Shown piece after piece: positions 24,659-33,685 of a DNA stretch of 46,933 bases. The stretch is taken from NCBI GenBank assembly GCA_018663505.1, contig JABJQG010000006.1, forward strand, positions 1 to 46,933, written 5' to 3'. The DNA is from Pseudobdellovibrionaceae bacterium (lineage in GTDB: Bacteria > Bdellovibrionota > Bdellovibrionia > Bdellovibrionales > UBA1609). The notes below the pieces were generated by a model. That model was not told the DNA's origin. It made no database searches and worked only from the letters and a program-made list of their open reading frames with translations. Within the stretch, counting starts at the first letter, position 1, and each line of letters begins with the position of its first letter. The translations under genes were made by a program, and so were the position numbers.

Positions 24659-25981
24659 TTGCCAACACCGTCTAACTGTCCTAAAAAAATTGTTCTAGAT
24701 ACAAACGTATTATTATTTGATGCCATGGCTATGACTAAATTTGGTAAAGCAGATGTCCATATCCCATTTTCAGTAATTGAAGAAATTGATCGCTTTAAAA
24801 AAGATCAGGGAGAAAATGGAAGAAATGCTCGTCATTTTTCAAGATTTATTGACGTTCTGAGAGATAAAGGACCTTTAGCTGAAGGAATTAAGTTAGATAA
24901 TGAGGCCTATATTTATGTGAGTACAGATCACCTTCTTGGCACACTACCCAAAGAATTGGATGAAAACAAAGCTGATAATCGAATTCTAGGTAAAGCCATG
25001 GCTTTGGAAAAAGAATTTCCAGGCGATGATGTTCAGTTGGTTACAAAAGATATTAACTTAAGAATTAAAGCTGATGTCTTTGGAATCAAGGCTAAGGATT
25101 ATGAACCTGAAGGGGCTTTTGAATATGAGGAGTCTTATAAAGGGGTTAAAGAGGTTGAGGTAACTCACAGTCAAATCGATCAATTTTATAATGATAAGAA
25201 AGTCGAACTAGACTCTGTTTTTCATGCTAACCAATACGTAATTATGAAAGATATAAGTAACTCAAACCAGAGTGCTATTGGTAAGTACAGTGCTTCAGAA
25301 AAAGCTGTGATCCCTTTAATTACTGCACCAGACAGTGTTTGGGGAATTCACCCTAGAAATGTAGAGCAAAGTTTTGCATTTGATTGTTTGCTTAATGATG
25401 ACATAAAGTTTGTGTCTTTGGTGGGAAAAGCGGGTACCGGAAAAACATTATTAGCAATGGCTGCAGGTTTATCTAAAACCTTAGATGAAGGTAAGTTTCA
25501 AAAACTTTTAGTGAGTCGACCTATTTTTCCAATGGGCCGTGATATTGGTTTCCTTCCTGGTGACATTGAGCAAAAATTAAACCCATGGATGCAACCTATT
25601 TTTGATAATGTAGAGTTCCTAATGGGTTCAGATCAAAAAGCCCAAGGGCGTGCCCAAGAACTCATAAATCAAGGGATGTTAAATATTGAGCCGCTCACTT
25701 ATATCCGTGGTCGTTCTATTCCTAATCAATATTTGATTGTAGATGAAGCCCAAAACTTGTCACCTCATGAAATTAAAACTATTGTGACTCGTGCAGGAAG
25801 TGGAACAAAAATTGTTCTCACAGGTGATCCCTACCAAATTGATAACCCTTATGTAGATGCTGCAAACAGTGGTTTAATCTATTCTGTGGAGAGATTTAAA
25901 GGTCAAGAAATTGCTGCACACATCACCCTTATGAAAGGTGAACGTTCCGAATTAGCGGAACTGGCAGCAAACATTTTATAA
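24659..25981 (+). CDS. phoH: PhoH-family ATPase with N-terminal PIN domain (PhoH2 type)
   Basis: The N-terminal part is a PIN ribonuclease domain: KKIVLDTNVLLFDAMA, IPFSVIEEIDRFKKD, NGRNARHFSRF and LVTKDINLRIKA. The C-terminal PhoH ATPase has Walker A VGKAGTGKTLLAMAAG near 255-265, DIGFLPGDIEQKLNPW and Walker B LIVDEAQNLSPHE. Such proteins are thought to act as RNA helicase-nucleases. I placed the start at TTG 24659 because GAGGAGG lies six bases before it; an ATG at 24623 (12 codons earlier) lacks a ribosome-binding site. The protein is 440 residues with the later start, a normal length. Monocistronic. Confidence 0.93.
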   Translation: MPTPSNCPKKIVLDTNVLLFDAMAMTKFGKADVHIPFSVIEEIDRFKKDQGENGRNARHFSRFIDVLRDKGPLAEGIKLDNEAYIYVSTDHLLGTLPKELDENKADNRILGKAMALEKEFPGDDVQLVTKDINLRIKADVFGIKAKDYEPEGAFEYEESYKGVKEVEVTHSQIDQFYNDKKVELDSVFHANQYVIMKDISNSNQSAIGKYSASEKAVIPLITAPDSVWGIHPRNVEQSFAFDCLLNDDIKFVSLVGKAGTGKTLLAMAAGLSKTLDEGKFQKLLVSRPIFPMGRDIGFLPGDIEQKLNPWMQPIFDNVEFLMGSDQKAQGRAQELINQGMLNIEPLTYIRGRSIPNQYLIVDEAQNLSPHEIKTIVTRAGSGTKIVLTGDPYQIDNPYVDAANSGLIYSVERFKGQEIAAHITLMKGERSELAELAANIL

Positions 25982-26001
25982 ACTCAATCAATGAAGCGCC
26001 C

Positions 26002-26036
26002 AGTCGCAAAAAGGTACGTCGATACTTTTTGCGACT
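26002..26036 (-). repeat. 34-bp dispersed hairpin element, copy B
   Basis: AGTCGCAAAAAG (26002-26013) and CTTTTTGCGACT (26025-26036) form a 12-bp perfect stem. The reverse complement of this element matches 5662-5695 with two differences. It begins 21 bases after the phoH stop; no T-tract follows. Confidence 0.65.
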
Positions 26037-26260
26037 GACCACACAAAAATTCTATTTCTTACTTTAAAAAAATGCATACATATAATAGCAGAACGAATCT
26101 GCAGACTTTCTTTTACCTTTTTACTTTGTTGCCACAGAGTATATGGAACATCAAAAATTATTTGATTTGGTCTAAGTAACACTTCTTTGAAATTAGGTGT
26201 TATTTTATATTTGGCCGCCTGATTGCAATACCTACATAAGGCGATGCAACTGGGGTCAAC

Positions 26261-26416
26261 ATGATATCAAAAAGGTTTTATATTCAAATCCTTGCTGTAA
26301 CAGGTTTGTTAGTTTTGTTAATGTTTTATCAAAATTGTAACAAAACTGCTGGTGCCCAATTGAACCAGGGACAAAGGTACGGACACACTTCTGTGTCTAA
26401 GGCGCGTTACAAGTAA
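26261..26416 (+). CDS. Small lipoprotein-like ORF cut short by a hairpin
   Basis: A 51-codon frame starts MISKRFYIQILAVTGLLVLL and continues MFYQNC: a signal peptide with a YQNC lipobox (Cys26), of the style I associate with Bdellovibrionales lipoproteins. After NKTAGAQLNQ the frame runs into the hairpin at 26370-26453, which supplies its last 15 codons and its stop. It is either a tiny lipoprotein or the 5' end of a longer gene broken by the hairpin. Confidence 0.45.
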   Translation: MISKRFYIQILAVTGLLVLLMFYQNCNKTAGAQLNQGQRYGHTSVSKARYK

Positions 26417-26453
26417 CGCATCTTAGACACAGAAGTGTGTCCGTACCTTTGTC
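26370..26453. repeat. Hairpin with 32-bp perfect arms
   Basis: Arm 26370-26401 is the exact reverse complement of 26422-26453. The 20-base centre can also pair (GCGTTA with TAACGC, CAAG loop). No T-tract follows. The arm itself contains the near-palindrome GGACACACTTCTGTGTC. Confidence 0.85.
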
Positions 26454-26540
26454 TATATCCCCTCTCATAAGCACAGTTTTACCTTATAAACTCCGAAGAA
26501 ATTAGAGAGAGGAATCTCTAATTCAGCTTTCGGAGGCGAT

Positions 26541-26819
26541 ATGTATATTCAAGGTGACCTGCAACTAGTATTTGACGCTCTTTATAACCTTGGGGTGATT
26601 GATCCTGTTTTAGATATGGATTGGTCGGAAGCTATGAATGAGTTACCAGAGTACCATGATTCCTTACATCTAGCAGTGGAGACGGTGAATAAGTCAGGGC
26701 TAGATGTGAATACACTAACCAAGAGTTTGGGTCAATTTGATGATCAAACTTTAAGTTACTTAGCTATGGAGGTTGCACGTGAGTTTGCAGATTTTCATTC
26801 AAGACAAGAGGTTCATTAA
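26541..26819 (+). CDS. Small acidic protein, unknown function
   Basis: The 92-residue, acidic, mostly helical protein begins MYIQGDLQLVFDALYNLGV and ends FADFHSRQEVH. It has no signal peptide, Cys or membrane segment. A GGAGG ribosome-binding site lies before the ATG. The following cupredoxin gene begins one base after the stop, so translation is probably coupled, and the CpaF-like ATPase gene follows. I do not recognise a family. Its position suggests it serves the same process as the cupredoxin and the ATPase. Confidence 0.72.
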   Translation: MYIQGDLQLVFDALYNLGVIDPVLDMDWSEAMNELPEYHDSLHLAVETVNKSGLDVNTLTKSLGQFDDQTLSYLAMEVAREFADFHSRQEVH

Positions 26820-26820
26820 T

Positions 26821-27309
26821 TTGAAATATTTTAACATTGTATTTTTTATGACCTTAATTTTGTTGGCATCTAGTGCTCAGGCGGATTGGAATGTTGATTT
26901 CTCTCGTAGATCTAAAGAAATTAGAAAAACAGATTATGATCAACCAGAAAACATGAAGAAAGATAAATCTGTATTTGATACTATTTTCGAATCTACAGAG
27001 CCTATTCAGGAAATTGTTGTTTTGAATACGGAAAAAGGTTTTATTCCTAAAAATCTAAGAGTACGAACAGGGCGAAGGTACAGAGTTCATATAGTAAATA
27101 TAAATCCTAAAAATAAAAATGTGAGTTTTATTTTGGATTCATTTTCCGAACACCATGCTACTTACTTTGGTCAGCAACGAAGCTTTATAATACAACCAAA
27201 AACAACGGGTGTTTATACCTTTCAATGTCCTGAGACTTCAGCTCAGGGAAAATTAGTGGTTTACCCACAGGCAAGCACTCGTATGCGTTTGCCAGCTTCT
27301 GAACACTAA
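26821..27309 (+). CDS. Periplasmic cupredoxin-like protein
   Basis: From TTG 26821 the protein has 162 residues, with a signal peptide (FNIVFFMTLILLASSAQA, cleaved before DWNVD). The C-terminal half fits a cupredoxin: EKGFIPKNLRVRTGRRYRVH, a His-rich turn FSEHHATYFG and GVYTFQCPETSAQGKLVVYP. The Cys and one His of a copper site are visible, but the second His and the Met usually found after the Cys are replaced (CPETSAQG). Copper binding is therefore doubtful. AGAGG lies 10 bases upstream of the TTG; an in-frame ATG at 26848 would shorten the leader. Confidence 0.75.
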   Translation: MKYFNIVFFMTLILLASSAQADWNVDFSRRSKEIRKTDYDQPENMKKDKSVFDTIFESTEPIQEIVVLNTEKGFIPKNLRVRTGRRYRVHIVNINPKNKNVSFILDSFSEHHATYFGQQRSFIIQPKTTGVYTFQCPETSAQGKLVVYPQASTRMRLPASEH

Positions 27310-27320
27310 GGGAGAGCCAA

Positions 27321-28436
27321 TTGGATTTTGATAACGATGACAGCCAGGGCTCAATTTATGAAGAATCTATTCGAGGTTATCTAGCGCCCATTTGGTCTTT
27401 TTTACAAGACGAATCCGTGACTGAAGTTATGATCAATGGCTTTGACGAAATCTTTATAGAACAAGCTGGGAAGCTTTATAAAACAGATGCACAGTTTCCT
27501 GATGAGGATTCTTTAAGGGCTGCTGTTAATAATATTGCTCAATCAGTGCAGAGAAAAATTGATGATAAAGAACCAAGATTAGATGCACGACTCCCCAATG
27601 GTTATCGTATTCATGCTGTTTTACCACCTTGTGCGCGCAATGGAACAACGGTGGCAATTAGAAAATTTTCAACAAAAAAAATGACATTTAAAGACTTAAT
27701 TAACTTTGGTGCCATCACTGTAGATGCCGCACAATTTTTAATGCTTTCTATGAACTTAGGAAAAAATATTTTAGTGAGTGGTGGAACCGGTTCTGGTAAA
27801 ACGACTTTGCTTGGTGTGTTGTGTGATCATATTCCTCCAGGGCAAAGATTAATTGTCATTGAAGACTCTAGTGAACTACAAATTGATTATGAACATTGTG
27901 TTTTTTTTGAAACACGAATGGCTAACGATCAAGGGCAGGGTGAGGTAAGCATTCGTGACCTTCTAAAAAGTTCTTTGCGACTTAGGCCAGATCGAATTAT
28001 TGTTGGAGAGGTAAGAGGCTCGGAAGCTCTTGAACTTATTCAGGCCATGAACACTGGTCATAAAGGTTGTTTGGGCACAGTCCATGCTAATACAGCAAAT
28101 GATGCCATTGTTCGGTTAGAGGCCTTGGCTCAAGGGGCTGGTGGACAGCTCAGTGAAAAAGCTTTGCAATACCAAATTTGTGGAGCATTAGATTTAATTG
28201 TTCAAGCTTCACGATTAGCAGATGGATCTCGTAGAATTACAGAAGTCTCGGAAGTTCTTGGTCAGGACGATAAGGGTAACTATGTAATGAACTCAATATT
28301 TGAAATGGGGCGTTTAGTGAAAATGCCAGATGGTAAATTAAAGGGTAATATTCAACCCACTGGGAACCTTCCTAGCTTTATGGAAGAGATTGAAGATAAC
28401 AAGATTCCTTATTCTCGAAATAAATTCGCAGCTTAA
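27321..28436 (+). CDS. cpaF: CpaF/TadA-type secretion ATPase (type II/IV secretion family)
   Basis: The 371-residue ATPase starts at TTG 27321 with GGGAGAG upstream. Visible motifs are EVMINGFDEIFIEQAGKLYK, DARLPNGYRIHAVLPP, Walker A SGGTGSGKTTLLGVL (about 152-166), the Asp box VIEDSSELQI, Walker B LRPDRIIVGEVRGSEALEL and the His box HKGCLGTVHANTANDAI. CpaF/TadA hexamers power Flp-type pili or related secretion. None of the usual partners (inner-membrane TadB/TadC, secretin, pilin) are in the window, so it is an orphan or works with a locus elsewhere. It is coupled to the cupredoxin gene. Confidence 0.93.
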   Translation: MDFDNDDSQGSIYEESIRGYLAPIWSFLQDESVTEVMINGFDEIFIEQAGKLYKTDAQFPDEDSLRAAVNNIAQSVQRKIDDKEPRLDARLPNGYRIHAVLPPCARNGTTVAIRKFSTKKMTFKDLINFGAITVDAAQFLMLSMNLGKNILVSGGTGSGKTTLLGVLCDHIPPGQRLIVIEDSSELQIDYEHCVFFETRMANDQGQGEVSIRDLLKSSLRLRPDRIIVGEVRGSEALELIQAMNTGHKGCLGTVHANTANDAIVRLEALAQGAGGQLSEKALQYQICGALDLIVQASRLADGSRRITEVSEVLGQDDKGNYVMNSIFEMGRLVKMPDGKLKGNIQPTGNLPSFMEEIEDNKIPYSRNKFAA

Positions 28437-28487
28437 GCCCTAAAAAGCTCATGATGCACAGCGTTCATAGCGAAAAGCCTCGGCTTT

Positions 28488-29663
28488 GTGCTTCCTTTAT
28501 TGAGTTATGTCAGGGAACAAGATAGAACTCAAGACGTGTATTTTAGCGGAAAGATTAGTCATTCAGTATTGAAATTCTTGGAAAATCGAGGTTTGGACCT
28601 GGATGGGCTCTATGAGCTCACCAACCTGAATGTTGAGTTTTTAAATGACCCCACAAGCTGGCTTGATGCTCATCAAATGGAAGATTTTTTATTTCAGGTA
28701 AATAATAATTACTCTGAATTTAATAATGAGCTCATGTTGCAGGCTGGAGAGGGATGTCCTAATTTAAAATCATGGGGCGTTCTGGACAGTGTATTAAAGA
28801 TGATGGATGGTGCTGAAGCTTTATTTACTCAGCCCGATAGAATTATTTCTTACTTTATATCCCCGGCACCGCAGATTCAAAATTTAAGTCGCGCTCCAAG
28901 CTCCGTGTCTTTTGAAATTCCAATATCTTCGGATGAGTTTCCAACCACTGTGAATTTCTTGAAAGCGGCATTTGGCTCTATCCCTAAGTATATGGGGAAA
29001 TCTTTTGCTAAAGTTGATTGGGATGAAACTCATATTATTATTGAATACTCGGGAAAGCAAATTGAACAGCTGAAAACGGAAATGAGCCAGGAACAGTCTG
29101 ACCTATCTTCGGAGACTATGGATTCTATGTTTCAATCCTTAGAAGATAAGCAAATTGAAATTGAAAGAAAAAATAAAGCACTTTCTTTAAAAGATCAGGA
29201 GTTAGAAAGACTCAAGCAGGATCTTAAATTTTTGGTAAATAAAAAAGAGCAAGGCCAGGACAAATTAGGAGTAGCTACGTCATTTTCTGACGAGACTCTA
29301 AATGGACCAATGGAAGAGTTGTCTTTAAATATTCAAAAATTTAGTGATTATTTTCATAGATCCCAACAACTAATTACTCTACTTGTTGGAAGTAAAAGAT
29401 TGGACCCACAGGTAAAGGCCGCAATGAAAAGGGTAAAGTGGGATCAAGTAACAAAATTCAGTCCCTACTTGTTAAAACAAATATTTGATCAGGTGGAAGA
29501 AGTAGGAGAAGGTGTTCGCAACAATGGTTTATATGAAAAAAATCAGGGCAACATGGAGAGAGTTCTTGGTGTGGAAAAAGAGATTTTTAATCCAGCAATC
29601 ATGATGCAAGAACCAGAAGAGAGCGATAACGAAAGTTTTTTAATTAATAATAAGCATATATAA
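28488..29663 (+). CDS. Sensor-like cytoplasmic protein with coiled coil, unknown function
   Basis: The protein has 391 residues from GTG 28488; no clear ribosome-binding site was seen, but AAAGCC-TC-GGCTTT just upstream could form a hairpin. Residues of about 10-190 ([53 protein letters not shown]) resemble the ligand-binding half of some AraC-family regulators, but no HTH follows. A coiled coil comes next (about 195-260, [20 protein letters not shown]) and then a helical tail ending with an acidic patch. It could be a signalling adaptor. The resemblance is weak. The eno gene follows within 30 bases. Confidence 0.65.
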   Translation: MLPLLSYVREQDRTQDVYFSGKISHSVLKFLENRGLDLDGLYELTNLNVEFLNDPTSWLDAHQMEDFLFQVNNNYSEFNNELMLQAGEGCPNLKSWGVLDSVLKMMDGAEALFTQPDRIISYFISPAPQIQNLSRAPSSVSFEIPISSDEFPTTVNFLKAAFGSIPKYMGKSFAKVDWDETHIIIEYSGKQIEQLKTEMSQEQSDLSSETMDSMFQSLEDKQIEIERKNKALSLKDQELERLKQDLKFLVNKKEQGQDKLGVATSFSDETLNGPMEELSLNIQKFSDYFHRSQQLITLLVGSKRLDPQVKAAMKRVKWDQVTKFSPYLLKQIFDQVEEVGEGVRNNGLYEKNQGNMERVLGVEKEIFNPAIMMQEPEESDNESFLINNKHI

Positions 29664-29689
29664 CTCTAAACCAGAGAACGGAGAAGACC

Positions 29690-30958
29690 ATGTCTTTTAT
29701 CGAACATATCCATAGTCGTGAAATTTTAGATTCCAGAGGTAACCCCACTGTTGAGGTTGAAGTTTATTTAGAAAGTGGAGTTATGGGAAGAGCAGCTGTG
29801 CCTTCAGGAGCTTCCACAGGCGCACATGAAGCTCATGAACTACGTGACGGTGATGAAGAACGTTACTTAGGCAAGGGTGTGGAAAATGCAGTTGAAGCGA
29901 TAAACGAGGAAATTTGTGCAGAGCTTGAAGGCATGGACGTTACATTGCAAAAAGAAATTGATGATTACCTTATTGAAATTGACGGCACTGAAAATAAATC
30001 GCGTCTTGGAGCCAATGCCATTCTAGGTGTATCCATGGCCTGTGCAAAGGCTGCATCAGAAGATGTAAACCTTCCTTTGTTTCAATATATTGGTGGGATT
30101 CAATCATACAAATTACCGGTTCCTTTGATGAATGTTTTAAATGGTGGAGCCCATGCGAATAATGGATTAGATGTTCAAGAGTTTATGATCGCTCCAGTAT
30201 GTGGTGGGTCATTTAAAGAAGCTCTAAGATGTGGAGCTGAAATTTTTCACAACTTAAAAAAAATATTGAATGATAAAAAATTATCCACAGCGGTGGGTGA
30301 TGAAGGTGGTTTTGCACCTAATTTAGGAAGCAACGAAGAAGCCTTGGGCCTATTGATGATGGCCATTGAAAAAGCAGGGTATAGACCTGGAGAAGATGTA
30401 AAGTTAGCGTTAGATGTAGCTGCCACAGAACTTTTTCAAGAGAATGCATATGCCTGGGAGGGTAAAAATATTTCTGGTGAGGAGCTTGGATCTATTTATG
30501 CTGAGTGGGCCAGTAAGTATCCTTTGATCAGTATTGAGGATGGTTTTTCTGAAGATCATTGGTCTGCCTGGAGTGATTTTAATAAAAGCAATGGTGAAAC
30601 CTTACAACTTGTAGGTGATGATTTGTTTGTAACCAATGTAAAAAGAATAGCCCAGGGTATTGAAAAAGAATCTGCCAATGCTTTACTAGTAAAAGTAAAC
30701 CAAATTGGAACTTTAAGTGAAACCTTTTCGGCAGTTAACCTGGCCCAGACTCATGGGTATAAGACAGTCATGTCCCACAGAAGTGGTGAAACCGAAGATG
30801 TGATTATTGCAGATCTTGCTGTAGGGATGAATTGCCACCAAATTAAAACGGGGAGTTTGTGTCGTTCCGAGCGCATTGCAAAATACAACCAACTGCTACG
30901 TATTGAAGAATATCTAGGTGAGAACGCACAGTTCTGGGGACCCCAAGCTTTTTTATAG
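29690..30958 (+). CDS. eno: Enolase (phosphopyruvate hydratase)
   Basis: This is the complete 422-residue glycolytic enzyme converting 2-phosphoglycerate to phosphoenolpyruvate. Signatures include [82 protein letters not shown] and [18 protein letters not shown]. Magnesium and catalytic residues sit in the usual motifs ([18 protein letters not shown]). GGAGAAG precedes the ATG. It lies directly after the sensor-like gene, perhaps in the same operon. It may also act in RNA turnover with degradosome-type complexes; no evidence for that here. Confidence 0.98.
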   Translation: MSFIEHIHSREILDSRGNPTVEVEVYLESGVMGRAAVPSGASTGAHEAHELRDGDEERYLGKGVENAVEAINEEICAELEGMDVTLQKEIDDYLIEIDGTENKSRLGANAILGVSMACAKAASEDVNLPLFQYIGGIQSYKLPVPLMNVLNGGAHANNGLDVQEFMIAPVCGGSFKEALRCGAEIFHNLKKILNDKKLSTAVGDEGGFAPNLGSNEEALGLLMMAIEKAGYRPGEDVKLALDVAATELFQENAYAWEGKNISGEELGSIYAEWASKYPLISIEDGFSEDHWSAWSDFNKSNGETLQLVGDDLFVTNVKRIAQGIEKESANALLVKVNQIGTLSETFSAVNLAQTHGYKTVMSHRSGETEDVIIADLAVGMNCHQIKTGSLCRSERIAKYNQLLRIEEYLGENAQFWGPQAFL

Positions 30959-31216
30959 GTTTATTTTGGATATAAATGACTGAATGTAGCATAAGGCTTT
31001 TGTGAGTGTTGATCGCCTTCTTTTAATACTAAAAAAACGCTCTAATAAAAAAAATATTTGCTTATTATTTTCCTGAGAAAAAGTGGTTTCACATAACAAG
31101 ACATATGGCTATATTAACTCGTAATTTGTTTGAATTGAATTAAGCAAACTATAATTTTCAATAAGCTTGAGTTATAATTAAACTTTAAATTATATCAGAG
31201 GGTGTTTTAAATAAGG

Positions 31217-32095
31217 TTGATTAGACAGGTTCAAAAGGTTCTTGGGTTAACAATGGTCATTTTCACTTTTATCATTGTAGGATCTTTATATTTACAAAAT
31301 AAAGGCTACCTATCTTTTCATAAATTGTTACTTCTTAATTTTGGTGAAACTATATCCAGCGGAAACAATGTACTTTGTGCTGAAATCATCATGCAGCTAA
31401 AAGATTCTAATAAAGAAGAAAAAAACAAACATCTAGATTATTATATAAAAGTGTTAAAGGTTGGAGTTGGTCCATTTTTTCATAGTAAGAAGAAACATCC
31501 CATAAATGATTGGTTGATTATGTTAGTCAATTTATCACCAGAAAAAACAGATAAAAAAAAACAGAAAATAGACCCTGATAAATTAGTGAAATTGGATGCA
31601 GAAAGATGCTTTGTAACGACAATGAACTATATGGGGGATACATTATACCCACATATGCACTGGGTACTTCGTATTAGAAACCTTCCTCACTATAAATATA
31701 TGACAAAAGATTTTTTTATAGACTACTTTGAAAACCATAAAAATGGCGGTGCTTTATTTCGCCAATATATGGGACAAAGACAAGAGTATCCTGAATTTTT
31801 TAGTCGTATTTTCTATAAAAAAATAGGTCCTAAATCAGCAGAATTATTTTCAAACTACCTTAGCTCACAACTTCATTCAAAAAAGGATATTACTCAACTG
31901 ATTGAGTTTAATGTTCTATTTGATTATTATTTTAAATCTGAAGAAGAGCATTATTATCCGACAGAAATTGTAAATCTTTTTGAAAAAAGTAAAAATGATC
32001 TGTATTCGAACCTTCCATTGGCTATGCAACTTAAGCGTTTTAAAAAAGTAAATTTCCCCAAAAAATTAGGAAGATTTTTAAAGTTTACGAAATAG
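31217..32095 (+). CDS. Membrane-anchored protein, unknown function
   Basis: The 292-residue protein starts at a TTG (AAGG immediately upstream; ATG 31253 is the alternative). It has one N-terminal membrane segment (VLGLTMVIFTFIIVGSLYL) and then a basic, helical, soluble region facing the periplasm. There are Tyr/Phe/Lys/His-rich stretches (PHMHWVLRIRNLPHYKYM) and no domain I recognise. It is monocistronic, with an AT-rich 258-base upstream region, and ends at a strong double terminator shared with the convergent ATPase gene. Its codon usage and Lys-richness suggest an accessory gene. Confidence 0.65.
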   Translation: MIRQVQKVLGLTMVIFTFIIVGSLYLQNKGYLSFHKLLLLNFGETISSGNNVLCAEIIMQLKDSNKEEKNKHLDYYIKVLKVGVGPFFHSKKKHPINDWLIMLVNLSPEKTDKKKQKIDPDKLVKLDAERCFVTTMNYMGDTLYPHMHWVLRIRNLPHYKYMTKDFFIDYFENHKNGGALFRQYMGQRQEYPEFFSRIFYKKIGPKSAELFSNYLSSQLHSKKDITQLIEFNVLFDYYFKSEEEHYYPTEIVNLFEKSKNDLYSNLPLAMQLKRFKKVNFPKKLGRFLKFTK

Positions 32096-32109
32096 CCCAC
32101 AAAAAAAAG

Positions 32110-32197
32110 AAAAAAAGGTGCCAGCTCACTTATGGGACTCACTGCGTCCCATAAGTGAGCTGGCACCTTTTTTTTTAAGTGAGCTGGCACCTTTTTT
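32110..32197. terminator. Bidirectional terminator with duplicated right arm
   Basis: A 29-bp perfect stem (32110-32138 with 32146-32174) begins with a run of A and ends with a run of T, with loop TCACTGC, so it can terminate from both sides. A second copy of its right half, AAGTGAGCTGGCACCTTTTTT (21 bases), follows directly at 32177-32197. It separates convergent genes (stops at 32095 and 32250). Confidence 0.85.
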
Positions 32198-32249
32198 GTG
32201 ATGATGACCTTTTTATTTTGTTAAACCCAGAGAGATTTAAAACTCTCTT

Positions 32250-33491
32250 CTAGATCATTCCAACGGGCACCTGTATGATTTGTGGGGATATCTCCGCAAT
32301 TTCTGATGAGTTATTTATCACAATACCCAAGGGCAAATCATTGTCTTTTATAAATTTTTGTAAAGAAGTGAGGTCTTTTGAAGAAGTGTTTGAGCCAAAT
32401 TTTATTTCCACTGGCACTACTCCAAAGTTACCCTCTAATATTAAATCCACCTCGACTCCGTGCTTTGTTCTATAATAAAAATAATTCCAGTTTGTAGCTG
32501 TAGTACATTGAATGCCTTTTATGATTTCTTCAATCACAAAAGCCTCAAAGTTTTGCCCTACATGAGGAGAGCGTAGTAGCTTTTCACGGGAGTCGATATT
32601 TGATAAAAAATGGGTCAACCCAGAATCCCTTAATATCCCTTTCGGCATTTTAACGATAGATTTAGATGCCGTATTCTCATAAGAGGGAATCAGTCTCCAT
32701 ATAAAAGTTTTATGTGCAATCTCAAGGTAGTCTCTTGCCGTAACTTCACTCACATCCAAAGACCTACCCAGTTGTGCTTTGTTAATTATTGTTCCAGATA
32801 ACTCCGATAAGGTAGAAATAAACCTTCTAAACTTCACAGTATCAAGTTTTGGGTATAGTTTCTTTATATCTCTATTAATATAAAGTTGAAAATAATTCTC
32901 CATCCACTGACTATGGTAGGTTTCATTTTTTGCCATTACAGGTTCAGGATAGCCTCCATATAGAAAGCTATGAATGGGGTCTTTGCTCTGGTCTACAGAA
33001 GTCATATTTTTTAAAGAAGTTATTGTTTTATTAGTAACTTCAGAATTAAAAATTTCATAGAAACTTGAAAGTGGTACAGAGTTAACTTCATTCATTTTTA
33101 AAGTGCCTAACTCAATAATACCGATACGCCCAGCCAAAGAATCACTGGCATGTTGAATTAGCTCTGGCGAACTAGACCCAGTTAAAATAAAACGATTTTT
33201 ATGTTCTCGATCAGAATCAATCACGCCTCTGAGTTGCTTAAAAATTGCTGGATATTCCTGAGCTTCATCAATTATGATTTGTCCCGAGTATTCTTTAAAA
33301 AAAAAGTCCATATCCCTAGAAATAAAATCATGATCTTTTGTATTTTCAAGATCGAAATATTTCCACTTAGGCCTAGCTTGCTGAGATAAGGTTGTCTTGC
33401 CCGACTGCCTCACCCCCAGAATTAAGACTGCTGGAAATATATCCAGCAGAGCATCTAATTTTGTCTGTAAGTTTCTTTTCACATCGGACAT
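32250..33491 (-). CDS. AAA ATPase with C-terminal nuclease-like domain (DUF4143 type)
   Basis: The 413-residue protein has Walker A GVRQSGKTTLSQQ near residue 27, Walker B-like IIIDEAQEYPAIFKQLRGVI and sensor FILTGSSSPELIQ. A winged-helix middle follows (INKAQLGRSLDVSEVTARDY), then DUF4143 with GVEVDLILEGNFGVVPVEIK, which has the D-x-n-E-x-K look of a PD-(D/E)XK nuclease. These ATPases are common as solitary accessory genes in bacteria and archaea, with poorly known roles (a toxin or mobile-element link has been suggested). TAGGAT precedes the ATG. No partner gene is beside it. Confidence 0.9.
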   Translation of the reverse strand: MSDVKRNLQTKLDALLDIFPAVLILGVRQSGKTTLSQQARPKWKYFDLENTKDHDFISRDMDFFFKEYSGQIIIDEAQEYPAIFKQLRGVIDSDREHKNRFILTGSSSPELIQHASDSLAGRIGIIELGTLKMNEVNSVPLSSFYEIFNSEVTNKTITSLKNMTSVDQSKDPIHSFLYGGYPEPVMAKNETYHSQWMENYFQLYINRDIKKLYPKLDTVKFRRFISTLSELSGTIINKAQLGRSLDVSEVTARDYLEIAHKTFIWRLIPSYENTASKSIVKMPKGILRDSGLTHFLSNIDSREKLLRSPHVGQNFEAFVIEEIIKGIQCTTATNWNYFYYRTKHGVEVDLILEGNFGVVPVEIKFGSNTSSKDLTSLQKFIKDNDLPLGIVINNSSEIAEISPQIIQVPVGMI

Positions 33492-33685
33492 ATCCTAAGG
33501 ATACGCTTGGATTTTACCGATGTCAAAGTCTACAAACTGCTTATCAGCTCCAAGAGACCTGTGGTTATCATAAGAGTGGCAGTGGCCACACTTTCTACGC
33601 AAAATCTCTATGAAAACCAGCATAAGGTATTGAATACACGTAATGACAGCTTTAAAAATAAGCAAATGTGAATTACAATAAATGC

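Noticed and set aside
25988-26182. 64-codon minus-strand reading frame after phoH
   Set aside because: It ends inside the dispersed hairpin 26002-26036, has no ribosome-binding site and looks non-coding.
28451-28525. 24-codon ATG frame just before the sensor-like gene
   Set aside because: Short, no ribosome-binding site, overlaps the better frame from GTG 28488.
33392-33613. 73-codon plus-strand frame overlapping the 5' end of the DUF4143-type ATPase gene
   Set aside because: It is antisense to a well-supported gene and has no domain or ribosome-binding site.
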